64,000 bases of DNA from positions 1 through 64,000 of the forward strand of contig JAFAWY010000035.1 of the NCBI GenBank assembly GCA_019241525.1, in the 5' to 3' direction. This DNA comes from Pseudonocardiales bacterium (GTDB taxonomy: Bacteria > Actinomycetota > Actinomycetes > Mycobacteriales > Pseudonocardiaceae). The translations under genes were made by a program, and so were the position numbers. This document shows, one piece after another, positions 17,620-26,375 of this stretch (position 1 is its first letter; each line of letters begins with the position of its first letter). The notes beneath the pieces are model-generated. The model was not told the DNA's origin. It searched no databases and worked only from the letters and a program-made list of their open reading frames with translations.

Positions 17620-19065
17620 ATGCGGAACGGTGGTCCAAGGAAGACGATCGGTCATACATCATGCGACTTATATGGCTCGCAGCGTCGAACTGGGAAAGTG
17701 GTGCTGGATGGCTCGGTGGCGACCAGTTCTGGTGTCGTTTTGCGGAATTGGAATAACTCTGCTGTAAGCACTCCGCGGGTCGTCGTTGTTCCTAAGAACT
17801 TGCAAGAGCTGATTGATGTAGTCAAGGATACGAAGTACCCGTCTCCTCTTCGTGTTGGTGGCAGTTTCCACTCGTTGAATCCATGTTTCGCCACCGATGG
17901 CACCCAGATTTTGATGTGCCATTTCGCTCAAGTTGACATCGACGTCGTGACCTCGACGGTCACGGTTGGCGCCGCCGTGAAAATGATCGAAATTCGCAAT
18001 CGTCTCAGGCCCTATGGCATGCAAATCGCGGTGGCTCCAGAGATTGGTAACGCTACGGCCGGTTCGGTATCGTGCTGCGGCACTAAGGACGCTTCCCTCG
18101 GTCGTTTCGGGTCAGGACAGGTAAGCTCGACAGTTATCGGCGTGAAGTTGGTCGACGCTGATGGCAATGTGGAAACGATCACCGAGGCGGACGACCCCGA
18201 AAAGATGCGAATAGTCCGGTCCAGTTACGGTCTGTTGGGAATCATTTTCGAGGTTACGTTTCGTATCGAGAAGCAGTCGATCCTCTCCTACGATTATAAG
18301 ATTTTCGATCTGGCGTCAGTGCCTAGCCGCGATAAGTTGTTCGGCGGCGCCGACGGGGTTTTGGCATTCTGTCTACCGTATTCTAATCGTATTATCGCGG
18401 AGCGTCGGCGCGCTGCGGGCGGGCAAGCATGTATTTCCAGGTTTTCTCGATTCAAACGATTGGTTCGCGATAAGATATGGGCGGAAAAAGCCAGCCTCCT
18501 CGTGACATTGGTGCCGTATAATTGGTTTTTCAATATTTTTGACAGAGTGCTAGTTCTGGCCTTCAGGATTCTATCCTTACTGGGAGGATTTGCGGCGCGA
18601 CGAGCCGATTCTAACATCAACTACAAGTTTGACCGCATTGACTATTTCGACTTTACATTTTGGGCCATACCGGTGAGCCGATGGGAAGAATTTATTCCCA
18701 AATATGTCACCTTCTGTCGCGACTATTTTCGAGAAACCGGTTTCCGTGCCAGCTTGGTATCGAGCGTTTACTTTATTAACAAGGATCGGAAAGCTCTCCT
18801 CTCCTTCTCTCCGTCTGAGGATATTTTTACGATGGACCTCGCAGACTCGCGACCGAATGATCCACTCTGGATCGAATTCAACAGGCGATACGATGCGTTC
18901 GTTTCGGAATTCGGTGCGCGACCGTTGTTGAACCAAACCAAGCAATTGAGCGCGGATATCGTTTACAAAACTCTTGGTAACGACTGGAGCGAATTTTTAT
19001 CGTATCACAAGGAAAATGACCCCAGTGGGCGATTCCTGAGCAAGTACTTTGTGGATCTTATGTGA
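17620..19065 (+). CDS. FAD-dependent oxidase, VAO/gulonolactone oxidase type
   Basis: The 481-residue protein has an N-terminal FAD_binding_4 (PCMH) domain. PLRVGGSFHSLNPCFATDG matches the loop of gulono- and arabinonolactone oxidases in which a His (here His84) can bind FAD covalently. Later come EIGNATAGSVSCCGTKDASL and a sugar-lactone-oxidase-like C-terminus (ARPLLNQTKQLSADIVYKTL ... DPSGRFLSKYFVDLM). Such enzymes oxidise an alcohol or lactone with O2 and release H2O2. The true substrate cannot be read from sequence. Codons and base composition are clearly more AT-rich than in the flanking regulators, suggesting transfer. The start follows AGGGGAGGG. Confidence 0.75.
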   Translation: MRNGGPRKTIGHTSCDLYGSQRRTGKVVLDGSVATSSGVVLRNWNNSAVSTPRVVVVPKNLQELIDVVKDTKYPSPLRVGGSFHSLNPCFATDGTQILMCHFAQVDIDVVTSTVTVGAAVKMIEIRNRLRPYGMQIAVAPEIGNATAGSVSCCGTKDASLGRFGSGQVSSTVIGVKLVDADGNVETITEADDPEKMRIVRSSYGLLGIIFEVTFRIEKQSILSYDYKIFDLASVPSRDKLFGGADGVLAFCLPYSNRIIAERRRAAGGQACISRFSRFKRLVRDKIWAEKASLLVTLVPYNWFFNIFDRVLVLAFRILSLLGGFAARRADSNINYKFDRIDYFDFTFWAIPVSRWEEFIPKYVTFCRDYFRETGFRASLVSSVYFINKDRKALLSFSPSEDIFTMDLADSRPNDPLWIEFNRRYDAFVSEFGARPLLNQTKQLSADIVYKTLGNDWSEFLSYHKENDPSGRFLSKYFVDLM

Positions 19066-19295
19066 TGTCAGCGTCCTGATGCCATTCCGCCGTCCGCGCC
19101 GGCTCGATCGCTTCACGCTGATCGCGTGGATCCCTACCCCTAAGACGAAACGTCAACACGAGAAGTAGACACATGCTGGAGTCATTGTTCTTCCGGCAGG
19201 GGCTACTGACCGGCGATTGACGACCCTGCTGCTACCAAACAGCCCATGCTACAGTTCTTGAGCACGAGGCCGGCTGTGCCCCACGCTATTCATCG

Positions 19296-22200
19296 TCATT
19301 CATTGTCCTGAGCTCGGTACTGTTGGGCTCGAGCGAGGGCGTCGTATGTTCGGGCTAGCCAGGGCAGCGCGCCCATTACCTCGTTAGTCTTGACGGCAAT
19401 GGTGAGGTCGGTTACCGCAGCCTCGGCGTCGCCGAGGGCCGTTGCAGCTTCGCCGGTGAAGTAGGCCACTGAACCGCTTATCAAGACCGCGGACACGGCG
19501 CAGGGCAGCCCACGGTAAGGCAGCAATTGGTCGCGAAGCTGGATCACGTACTCGGTTTCGCCAAGTCGCGCCGCGGATAGGAGGGTCCAGCACCGGGTGT
19601 AGAGCCACCGATAGTCCCTGTAACCGGGTGTAACGGAGCGCAGGACGGCACGGGCATCTTCCGGACGGCCGGCTTCCACCAGGGCCATTGAGAGAATGCT
19701 GCGCAACACAGATGAGCCGCCGCGCGCTACGGCTGCGCGCAGCTCATCTGCCAAGTCTGCGCCGGTGCCAGTTAAATACGCTGCCTCCCAACGCTGCAAT
19801 ATCCACACTGCTTGCGCGAAACCTTGTTCGACGCCATAGCTCATCCCGGAGTGCAGCTTGTAGGTGGCGCGGCTGATCGACTCGGCCTCCGACCAGCGTC
19901 CGGCAAGAAGCAACAAACAGGCCTGGGACCATCCCAGACGCATCCGGTGGAGTGGAGAACCCGACTGTTCGACGAAGGGAACGAGCAAGTCAAACTCTGC
20001 CGTCGCCTCCCGAATACGTCCCACGGTGGCGAGCAACCTAGCGCGGCTCAGCCGTGCGTTGGCTACGGCCACTGGGGGCAGGCCAGGCAATGCCAATAGC
20101 TCAGTGGCCGCTGCCAGGCACTGCTCGGGGTAGTCAGGTCCATACAGGGCCATTACTCGTAGGTGCAGCACGCGGGCCAGTGCGACGATGTCTGCCGAGG
20201 GACGGACTAGGGCCAGTGCCTGGTCGGACAAGGTGACACGGCGGTGGGGGTTATCGTCGTAATAGCGGGCGACGGCTAGGCAGGACAGCAGTAACGCTCG
20301 TTGTACCGGCTCAGTCAGGTGCAGCAGGGCCCTTTCGAGAACCTCGACCAGCCGATCGTCGTCGACGCCACCCACGACCGGGTACCAGCTCGATTCATCG
20401 ATGGCTGCAACCACCGTGGTGACCAGCCGGGAAATGTTCGCGCCATGGGGGTCGTCGTCTACCCCGAGGGCGTGCTCCATGGCCTGCACGAACACCGGGA
20501 GCCCCTCGCGTGGGTTCCCGGCCCGATACAGCGAGGTCGCCAAACCCATCAGCAGGGGGTATCGGTCGACGTCGCCGGCTAATTCGGCGGCGGCCAGGGC
20601 CTGTCGCCAGGCTTCGGCAGCTGCCTCGGGGGCCAGCCGGGCGTCGGCCGCCCGGGCCGCGGTCGCGGCGTAAGCACAGGCTTGGGCGGCGGTGGCTGCG
20701 TCGAGTTCGGCAGCTAACAGCCAATGCCGGGCAATCTCTGCGGAGTGCTCGTTGCGCCCGGTCCATACCCGGGCGGCCACCGCTCCGATCCGACGGTGTC
20801 GGCGCACCCGGCGAGCCCGGGTCGTGGCCAGATATAGCGCCTCAGCCACCAACGCGTGAGTAAAGCTGAACCAGCCTAGTCGTCGTTGGTCCTCTATCAC
20901 GAGACCCGCTGCCACCGCGGCGTCGATGGCCTCCAGCGCCGTCTCGACGTCGACCGAAGCGGCCTCGGCCACTACATCGATGTCGAAGTCTCGACCGGCG
21001 ATCGCGGCCACGAACAATATTGCGCCAGTGGCTTTGGGTAATCGAGCGATGCGGCGCAGCACGACCTCCCGCACCGGCACCGGTACCGGCACCACCTCTG
21101 GCTCGTCTAGGCGGTGCTCGCTGATCAGCAGGCCAACCAGCTCTCGCAGAAAAAACGGGTTGCCCTCGGTGCGCGTCCACAGCCTAGCGCCGATGTGCTC
21201 GCTAACTCGGCGACCAGCCACTGCACTCACCAGGGCTCGGGTCTCCTCGGCGTCCAGCCCGGTCAGTTCAATCCGCTCGGTACCGGCCCGAGCCAAAGTG
21301 GCCAACGTCTCTATCAATGCAGAGGACTCATGGTGCCGGTAAGAACCTACAAATAGCATCCGACTGGAAGCGATGGTCTCGGCCAGAAACGCCAGTAGCC
21401 GCAGCGAGGCCAAATCCGCCCAATGCAGGTCATCGAGCACTACTACGAGTGGATCAGGCCCTGCGGCCAGGTACTGGCCGATCGCATCAAACCGCCGCAG
21501 CGCGGCACTGGCCACGTCAACGCCTTCCGCCGGCTGCTCGGTGTCCACGTCCATCAGTTCGGCCACCGAGGGTGGAACAGGACGCTCTGGCCAACGGGCA
21601 CGTACCGCGCGCAGCGCCTGCTCCCATGGCCACAACGGTGGAGCAGCGACGTGCTCTGGACAAGCTCCCCAGACCACTGGCACGTCCGCTAGCTGGGCGA
21701 ATCGGCGCAGCAGCCCGGTCTTGCCGATCCCTGGCTCCCCGGACACAAGCACCACCCGCCCACGACCACTTGCCGCCGCCGCCAATGCATTGATCAGTCG
21801 GTGCAGCGCCGTATCCCGACCCACGAAGATGTCCTGGTTCTCGACTGGCGCCGAACTTCGCGTCGAGACTGTGGACGCAGCCGTGACCGCGGCGGCGACC
21901 GTACGTAGTGCGGTCGGACGACGCCAGTCAAGGAGTGGCGCATGGGTGAGAATGTCGTGCTCCAAGCGTTGCAGCGCCGTTCCCGGGTCGATGCCGAGCT
22001 CGTCGGCCAGCCGCGCCCGGGTAGCCCGCAATACCGCCAGTGCATCGGCTTGCCGTCCAGACCGGTACAACGCCAGAGCGAGCAGCTCACACGCGTGTTC
22101 CCGCAAGGGATTGCTGCGCGCATGGGCTTCCAACTCGGCCACCGCCAGCTCATGGGCGCCCAATTCGATCAGTGCTGCGCAACGCCCCTCCAGCACCGAC

Positions 22201-22730
22201 ATCCGCAGCTCGTCTAGTCTTGCCGCCTCCGGAGTCAGCGACGGGATATCGCGTATGTCCGCGTAGGCCTCGCCACGCCACAGCGCCAGGCCTGCGTCGA
22301 ATTCGCTCAACGCTTGCTGCGGGTTTCCGCGGCTCAACGCTTCCCGGCCGTCAGTGGCGTGGCAATTGAACCTGTGGGCATCAATCTCCACACCGCAACT
22401 GCTCAGCAGATAACCCGGTGCCCGGGTACGCAGTACCACGGCTGGTGTCCGCGGTGCCCGGAGTGGCTCCAGTTCCCGCCGCAGGTTGCACACATACGCC
22501 CGCAGCGAGGTCATCGCAGCCCGGGGCGGATCTCCAGCCCACAACTCCTCTAGCAGTACATCCACCGCCACCGGCCGGCCCGCCCGGCTTACCAGCAGCG
22601 CAAGCAGCGCACGCTGCTTGGCAGGTCCCAGATCGACCAGTCGGCCACCAACCACACCCTCTACTGGACCCAACACTCGCAACTGCACCCCGCCTGCGGC
22701 GGGACCACCGTGCACCTCCGGCGGCGTCAT
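19296..22730 (-). CDS. BTAD/AAA/TPR transcriptional regulator (large SARP-like)
   Basis: The 1144-residue protein begins with an OmpR-like winged helix (LRVLGPVEGVV; KQRALLALLVSRAG; SLRAYVCNLRRELEP). A bacterial transcriptional activation domain follows to about residue 265. The central AAA/NTPase has Walker A VLVSGEPGIGKTGLL and Walker B LVVVLDDLHWAD. Helical TPR-like repeats run to the C-terminus. Proteins of this layout activate secondary-metabolite clusters and respond to ligands through the NTPase/TPR part. It runs opposite to the oxidase genes on both sides, so it may control the flanking units. No frame damage is seen. The effector is unknown. Confidence 0.88.
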   Translation of the reverse strand: MTPPEVHGGPAAGGVQLRVLGPVEGVVGGRLVDLGPAKQRALLALLVSRAGRPVAVDVLLEELWAGDPPRAAMTSLRAYVCNLRRELEPLRAPRTPAVVLRTRAPGYLLSSCGVEIDAHRFNCHATDGREALSRGNPQQALSEFDAGLALWRGEAYADIRDIPSLTPEAARLDELRMSVLEGRCAALIELGAHELAVAELEAHARSNPLREHACELLALALYRSGRQADALAVLRATRARLADELGIDPGTALQRLEHDILTHAPLLDWRRPTALRTVAAAVTAASTVSTRSSAPVENQDIFVGRDTALHRLINALAAAASGRGRVVLVSGEPGIGKTGLLRRFAQLADVPVVWGACPEHVAAPPLWPWEQALRAVRARWPERPVPPSVAELMDVDTEQPAEGVDVASAALRRFDAIGQYLAAGPDPLVVVLDDLHWADLASLRLLAFLAETIASSRMLFVGSYRHHESSALIETLATLARAGTERIELTGLDAEETRALVSAVAGRRVSEHIGARLWTRTEGNPFFLRELVGLLISEHRLDEPEVVPVPVPVREVVLRRIARLPKATGAILFVAAIAGRDFDIDVVAEAASVDVETALEAIDAAVAAGLVIEDQRRLGWFSFTHALVAEALYLATTRARRVRRHRRIGAVAARVWTGRNEHSAEIARHWLLAAELDAATAAQACAYAATAARAADARLAPEAAAEAWRQALAAAELAGDVDRYPLLMGLATSLYRAGNPREGLPVFVQAMEHALGVDDDPHGANISRLVTTVVAAIDESSWYPVVGGVDDDRLVEVLERALLHLTEPVQRALLLSCLAVARYYDDNPHRRVTLSDQALALVRPSADIVALARVLHLRVMALYGPDYPEQCLAAATELLALPGLPPVAVANARLSRARLLATVGRIREATAEFDLLVPFVEQSGSPLHRMRLGWSQACLLLLAGRWSEAESISRATYKLHSGMSYGVEQGFAQAVWILQRWEAAYLTGTGADLADELRAAVARGGSSVLRSILSMALVEAGRPEDARAVLRSVTPGYRDYRWLYTRCWTLLSAARLGETEYVIQLRDQLLPYRGLPCAVSAVLISGSVAYFTGEAATALGDAEAAVTDLTIAVKTNEVMGALPWLARTYDALARAQQYRAQDNE

Positions 22731-22774
22731 GCCGAGCTCGGTCTCGCGACGCGACGCCGCCTTCGCCTCGTCAC

Positions 22775-22864
22775 GGCCGGCGGGCTCACCCAGATGCTGT
22801 CACCGGTGATAGGCATGACGCCGAAGCCGAGGCGGTTGACCGTCAGGTCGCCGCCCATCATTCG
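22775..22864 (-). pseudogene. 5' stub of an aldo/keto reductase gene
   Basis: MGGDLTVNRLGFGVMPITGD on the minus strand matches the usual first strand of actinobacterial aldo/keto reductases (GGDLxVNRLGFGxMxITG). After about 24 residues the frame becomes arginine-rich and unlike the family, and it runs into the regulator gene. Only the first exon-sized piece of a roughly 280-residue enzyme remains, so it is a decayed fragment. Confidence 0.5.
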
Positions 22865-23924
22865 TGCTGTCCATTCCGGCGTGCAGCGGTTTCCACCGTG
22901 ACATGGAACATGACTCCTTCGGTCTGCGTTCGGCGGCACCCGCAACAGCAGTACGACGAGCGTCTTGCAGTTCGACCAGCCAGGGCAACCGCTGTGTAGC
23001 TTCAGTCTCATAGCTCGCCGGATTGGAGTACTGGTACAAGAACTCCGATGTTGGTTTCTAGCGGTTCACCGCAGCCAGAGGACGCTCTATCCAATTATCA
23101 CTTCCGGGCACGCTCCCGCCTTGCGGCAGGCGCCCCATGGTTCGTACCCGCCAGCAGGGGTCGGTCGGGCCGCAGGCGTGAGCGTTGGTGACCTTTACTT
23201 GCTCGCTGGTGGTGGTCCGATGCGATCGTTGTCGTTTCCGTACTGCACACCGACGCGGGCTCGGATGGTCGACACAAAATCAGTGCATTCGGTGCTGGTC
23301 TTGGCACTGCCAAGCGCACCACTAAATCACCAGACGGATCAACCAACGCGTCAAACCCACGGTGAAATCAGCCATGCGGAACCTCCCTCCACGGACGACG
23401 GATCCGGAAGGCACGTCGGCGTGTCTGCAAAGATCAGCCGCTACGAAGTAGAAAGAAGGATTCCATGCGCATACCGACGCTGTAGTCCTTGGCCTCGGTA
23501 TCGCATGGTAAGGACGTGTCCGAGTACGAGTCCCGAAGCTGATCCGGCATCGGGCAGCCAGATCGCATGACCTGGAGAAGCTCTGCATCGCCGCGGCTCC
23601 TGGCATGCACGGAGGAACCCCGGAGCTCGACGAAGCGCTTGCCGTATGGCTCCTGCTCTGCCCCCAACTGTCCCAATCTGTCAATGCCCGGCGACCTCTG
23701 CGTCGAGGCCGGGCCGACTCGGCTACGCGCGGTACAGCAGTGTCCCTGGTCCGCGGAAGCGCGAGGCGGCGTAGTTGATCACCGACGGCAGGTCACCCTC
23801 GATGAGCTTGTCGCATCGCCAGCTTGAATAGTCCGTCAACGGATGTATCAGGTGTCCGCGCTGCGCTCTCTACCAGGCGGACCGGACCACGACCCTGACG
23901 CCGCCGCGCGAGGTGATGAACGCA
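22865..23924. other. About 1.06 kb of apparently degraded sequence
   Basis: Many short overlapping frames, none convincing. On the plus strand, about 23400-23460 reads SAKISRYEVERRIP, like the recognition region of an XRE repressor. In another frame, 23540-23700 reads KLIRHRAARSHDLEKLCIAA, which could be a later part of the same broken gene. I take this as remnant coding DNA between the BTAD regulator and the copper oxidase gene, and find no intact gene. Confidence 0.35.
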
Positions 23925-26192
23925 ATGACCGACGTCTCGAACCGGATCTCGATGTCCGGAACTGTCCGATCAGGCCCAGCCATCCAAGGCAGCTGGCAGG
24001 TGCTGCCGTTCGACTCGGAGGTGCTGGCTGTACACGCCGCGTTGCTGCCGAATGGGAAGGTGCTTTTCGCAGCGGGTTCGGGAAACAGCTTGGTTCGCTT
24101 TGGTGATCCAAATTTTGGCAATACTGCGTTGGGTTTCTGGACAAGCGTAGTGTGGGATCCAACCGTCAGCTCACCATCGGGACTGGACACAAACTTTTTT
24201 CACCCTGCGACGCCACGCAACGCGCAGAACAAGGTGTTGGATTTGTTTTGTGGCGGGGAGACGGCGCTCGCTGATGGCCGAATATTGTCAACCGGTGGCA
24301 CGCTCGCCTATGACGGCAACGGGAAAGCGTTTGCGGGTCGGCCCGACACCATGGTATTCAGTCCGATCTCTCAGCAATGGGCGGTTGTACGGCCAATGGC
24401 CCACGGCCGCTGGTACCCCAGTGTGATCACGTTGGGGGATGGGCGGGTACTGGCCGCCGCGGGACTGGATGAAAACGCCGCGGGCGCACGCAACGCCAGC
24501 GTGGAAAGCTTTTTTCCGGCCGCTGATTTCTGGCAGCCGCTGCAGATGCCTGTTGGCTTCGGCGGCTTGCCGCTGTATGCGCATTTGTATCTGCTGGCCG
24601 ACGGATCGGTTTTCTACGCTGGGGGTCATATGGATGACGGGCCTGCCCCGCCACTTCGGTTAGATCTGACTCGCAGCCGGGCCACCGTAACCCCGGTGAG
24701 CGGTATTTCTCGGGTGGATGCTCGCGACCAGTGCGCCAGCGTGTTACTCCCACCCGCTCAGGCTCAAAAAGTAATGATCATCGGTGGGGCACCCGGCAAA
24801 GGTGAGGCCATCGCCAACGTCGACGTAATTGACTTCACCCAGCAGACGCCGGTCTACCGGCCGGCGGATCCACTAAACTCTCCCCGCAAACACCCCAACG
24901 CCACGCTGCTACCTGATCGCACCGTGCTAGTGACTGGCGGCTCGCAACGCGACGAAGAAAAAGCAGAAGCGACTAATCATGCCGAAATCTTCGATCCAGA
25001 GCATCCGGAGCTGGGCTGGACCAAGGTAGCGGAAGCATCGGTGACGCGTATGTATCATTCGGTGGCGCTGCTATTGCCTGATGGGCGGGTCATCACGGCC
25101 AGTGGCAATCCGGACCGTGGTCATCAGGTCAACTGGGAACCACCGGACCCCAACGAAGAACTGAAATTGGAGCTTTACTCTCCGCCGTATCTCTTCCGGG
25201 GTGCACGCCCGACGATCAACACGGTTACCACCGAGTGGCGTTACGGGCAAACTGTCAGTATTGCTACTCCTGATGCCGGCGCCATCCAGTGGGTGAGCCT
25301 TATTCGCCCAGGTGCGACTACCCATTCATTCAATACCACTCAACGTTTAGTGGATTTGCCGATTATCACCCAGGGTGGCGGCGTCGTGCAGGTCGAAGTC
25401 ACTGAGGAACCCAATATCGCACCACCTGGTTGGTACATGCTGTTTCTCACCGATCACGACCGAGTCCCGTCAGTAGCCCGCTGGATCCACCTGGTTGCTG
25501 CGCCTAGCAATGCGGTCCCAGCCGGCGCATACACCCAAGCCGTACTGGGCACCGCTGGATTGGTTGCCTACTGGCCGCTGGCGGAGACCAGGGGAACGGT
25601 GGCTTTCGACATCGTGGGGGACCACCACGGCAGCTACTACAACCACCCGCATCTTGGTGCGCCAGGCCCAGGAGAGGCCACCTCGGTAACCTTCGATGGG
25701 GTGCACCAATACGTGCTGCTGCCTCGCGATATCCGGGACGATCTCAGTATTGAATTGTGGTTCGCCACCGACGGCGGCGGAGTCGGCACCAGCGTCACGC
25801 AGTGGTGGCAGGCGGCTGGCCTGCTGGATGCCGAGGTTCCAGGCGTCGTCGATGACTTCGGTACGTCACTTGATGCTTCCGGGCAGGTATGGGCCGGTAC
25901 CGGCAATCCCGACACTTCGATCCATTCCGCGCCCGGCCTCAACGACGGTGAATGGCATCACCTGGTGTTCACTCGCGCCCAGACCACCGGGGAGATAACG
26001 CTGTACATCGACGGCGTGCCGGTCGCCACCGGCCACGGCGGTACGCAGCGCCTGACGTCCGCACCCGGATTGCGAATCGGAGCGCTCCAAAGCGGGGCCA
26101 CGTTCTTCGCCGGCAGCATCGCCGACGCCGCCGTATACAACACCGTCCTGCCAGCGGCCACCGTCACTGCCCACTTTGCCAGTCGGCACTAA
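23925..26192 (+). CDS. Copper-radical oxidase (galactose/glyoxal oxidase type) with C-terminal LamG domain
   Basis: The 755-residue protein has a kelch-repeat propeller followed by a DUF1929 domain (to about residue 525) and a LamG/jelly-roll domain (about 545-750; LVAYWPLAE, DDLSIELWFA, NDGEWHHLVF, ITLYIDGVPV). All five copper-site residues can be placed: Cys109 (LFCGGETALADGR) and Tyr164 (GRWYPSVITL) for the Cys-Tyr radical cofactor, Tyr377-His378 (RMYHSVALLLPDGR), and His467 (THSFNTTQR). Such enzymes oxidise primary alcohols or aldehydes and make H2O2. Relatives are exported, yet no signal peptide is visible here. The chosen ATG follows GAGGTGA; ATG/GTG codons 9-12 bases upstream are alternatives. 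Confidence 0.85.
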   Translation: MTDVSNRISMSGTVRSGPAIQGSWQVLPFDSEVLAVHAALLPNGKVLFAAGSGNSLVRFGDPNFGNTALGFWTSVVWDPTVSSPSGLDTNFFHPATPRNAQNKVLDLFCGGETALADGRILSTGGTLAYDGNGKAFAGRPDTMVFSPISQQWAVVRPMAHGRWYPSVITLGDGRVLAAAGLDENAAGARNASVESFFPAADFWQPLQMPVGFGGLPLYAHLYLLADGSVFYAGGHMDDGPAPPLRLDLTRSRATVTPVSGISRVDARDQCASVLLPPAQAQKVMIIGGAPGKGEAIANVDVIDFTQQTPVYRPADPLNSPRKHPNATLLPDRTVLVTGGSQRDEEKAEATNHAEIFDPEHPELGWTKVAEASVTRMYHSVALLLPDGRVITASGNPDRGHQVNWEPPDPNEELKLELYSPPYLFRGARPTINTVTTEWRYGQTVSIATPDAGAIQWVSLIRPGATTHSFNTTQRLVDLPIITQGGGVVQVEVTEEPNIAPPGWYMLFLTDHDRVPSVARWIHLVAAPSNAVPAGAYTQAVLGTAGLVAYWPLAETRGTVAFDIVGDHHGSYYNHPHLGAPGPGEATSVTFDGVHQYVLLPRDIRDDLSIELWFATDGGGVGTSVTQWWQAAGLLDAEVPGVVDDFGTSLDASGQVWAGTGNPDTSIHSAPGLNDGEWHHLVFTRAQTTGEITLYIDGVPVATGHGGTQRLTSAPGLRIGALQSGATFFAGSIADAAVYNTVLPAATVTAHFASRH

Positions 26193-26375
26193 CTGGGACC
26201 GGGGGATCGTGAGCTACCAGGGAGTGACGCTGCGGGTGGTACCTGCCGGCGGTGCACCAGTTCATGAGTTCGCTACCACCGCCCCGTACTTACCAGGTGC
26301 TATCCGCCGTCCCCAAGGTGGGACGCGTCGTGGGCGGAGATGCCGCCCTTCTGGGCGGAGCGGCGGAGGGTCGAC

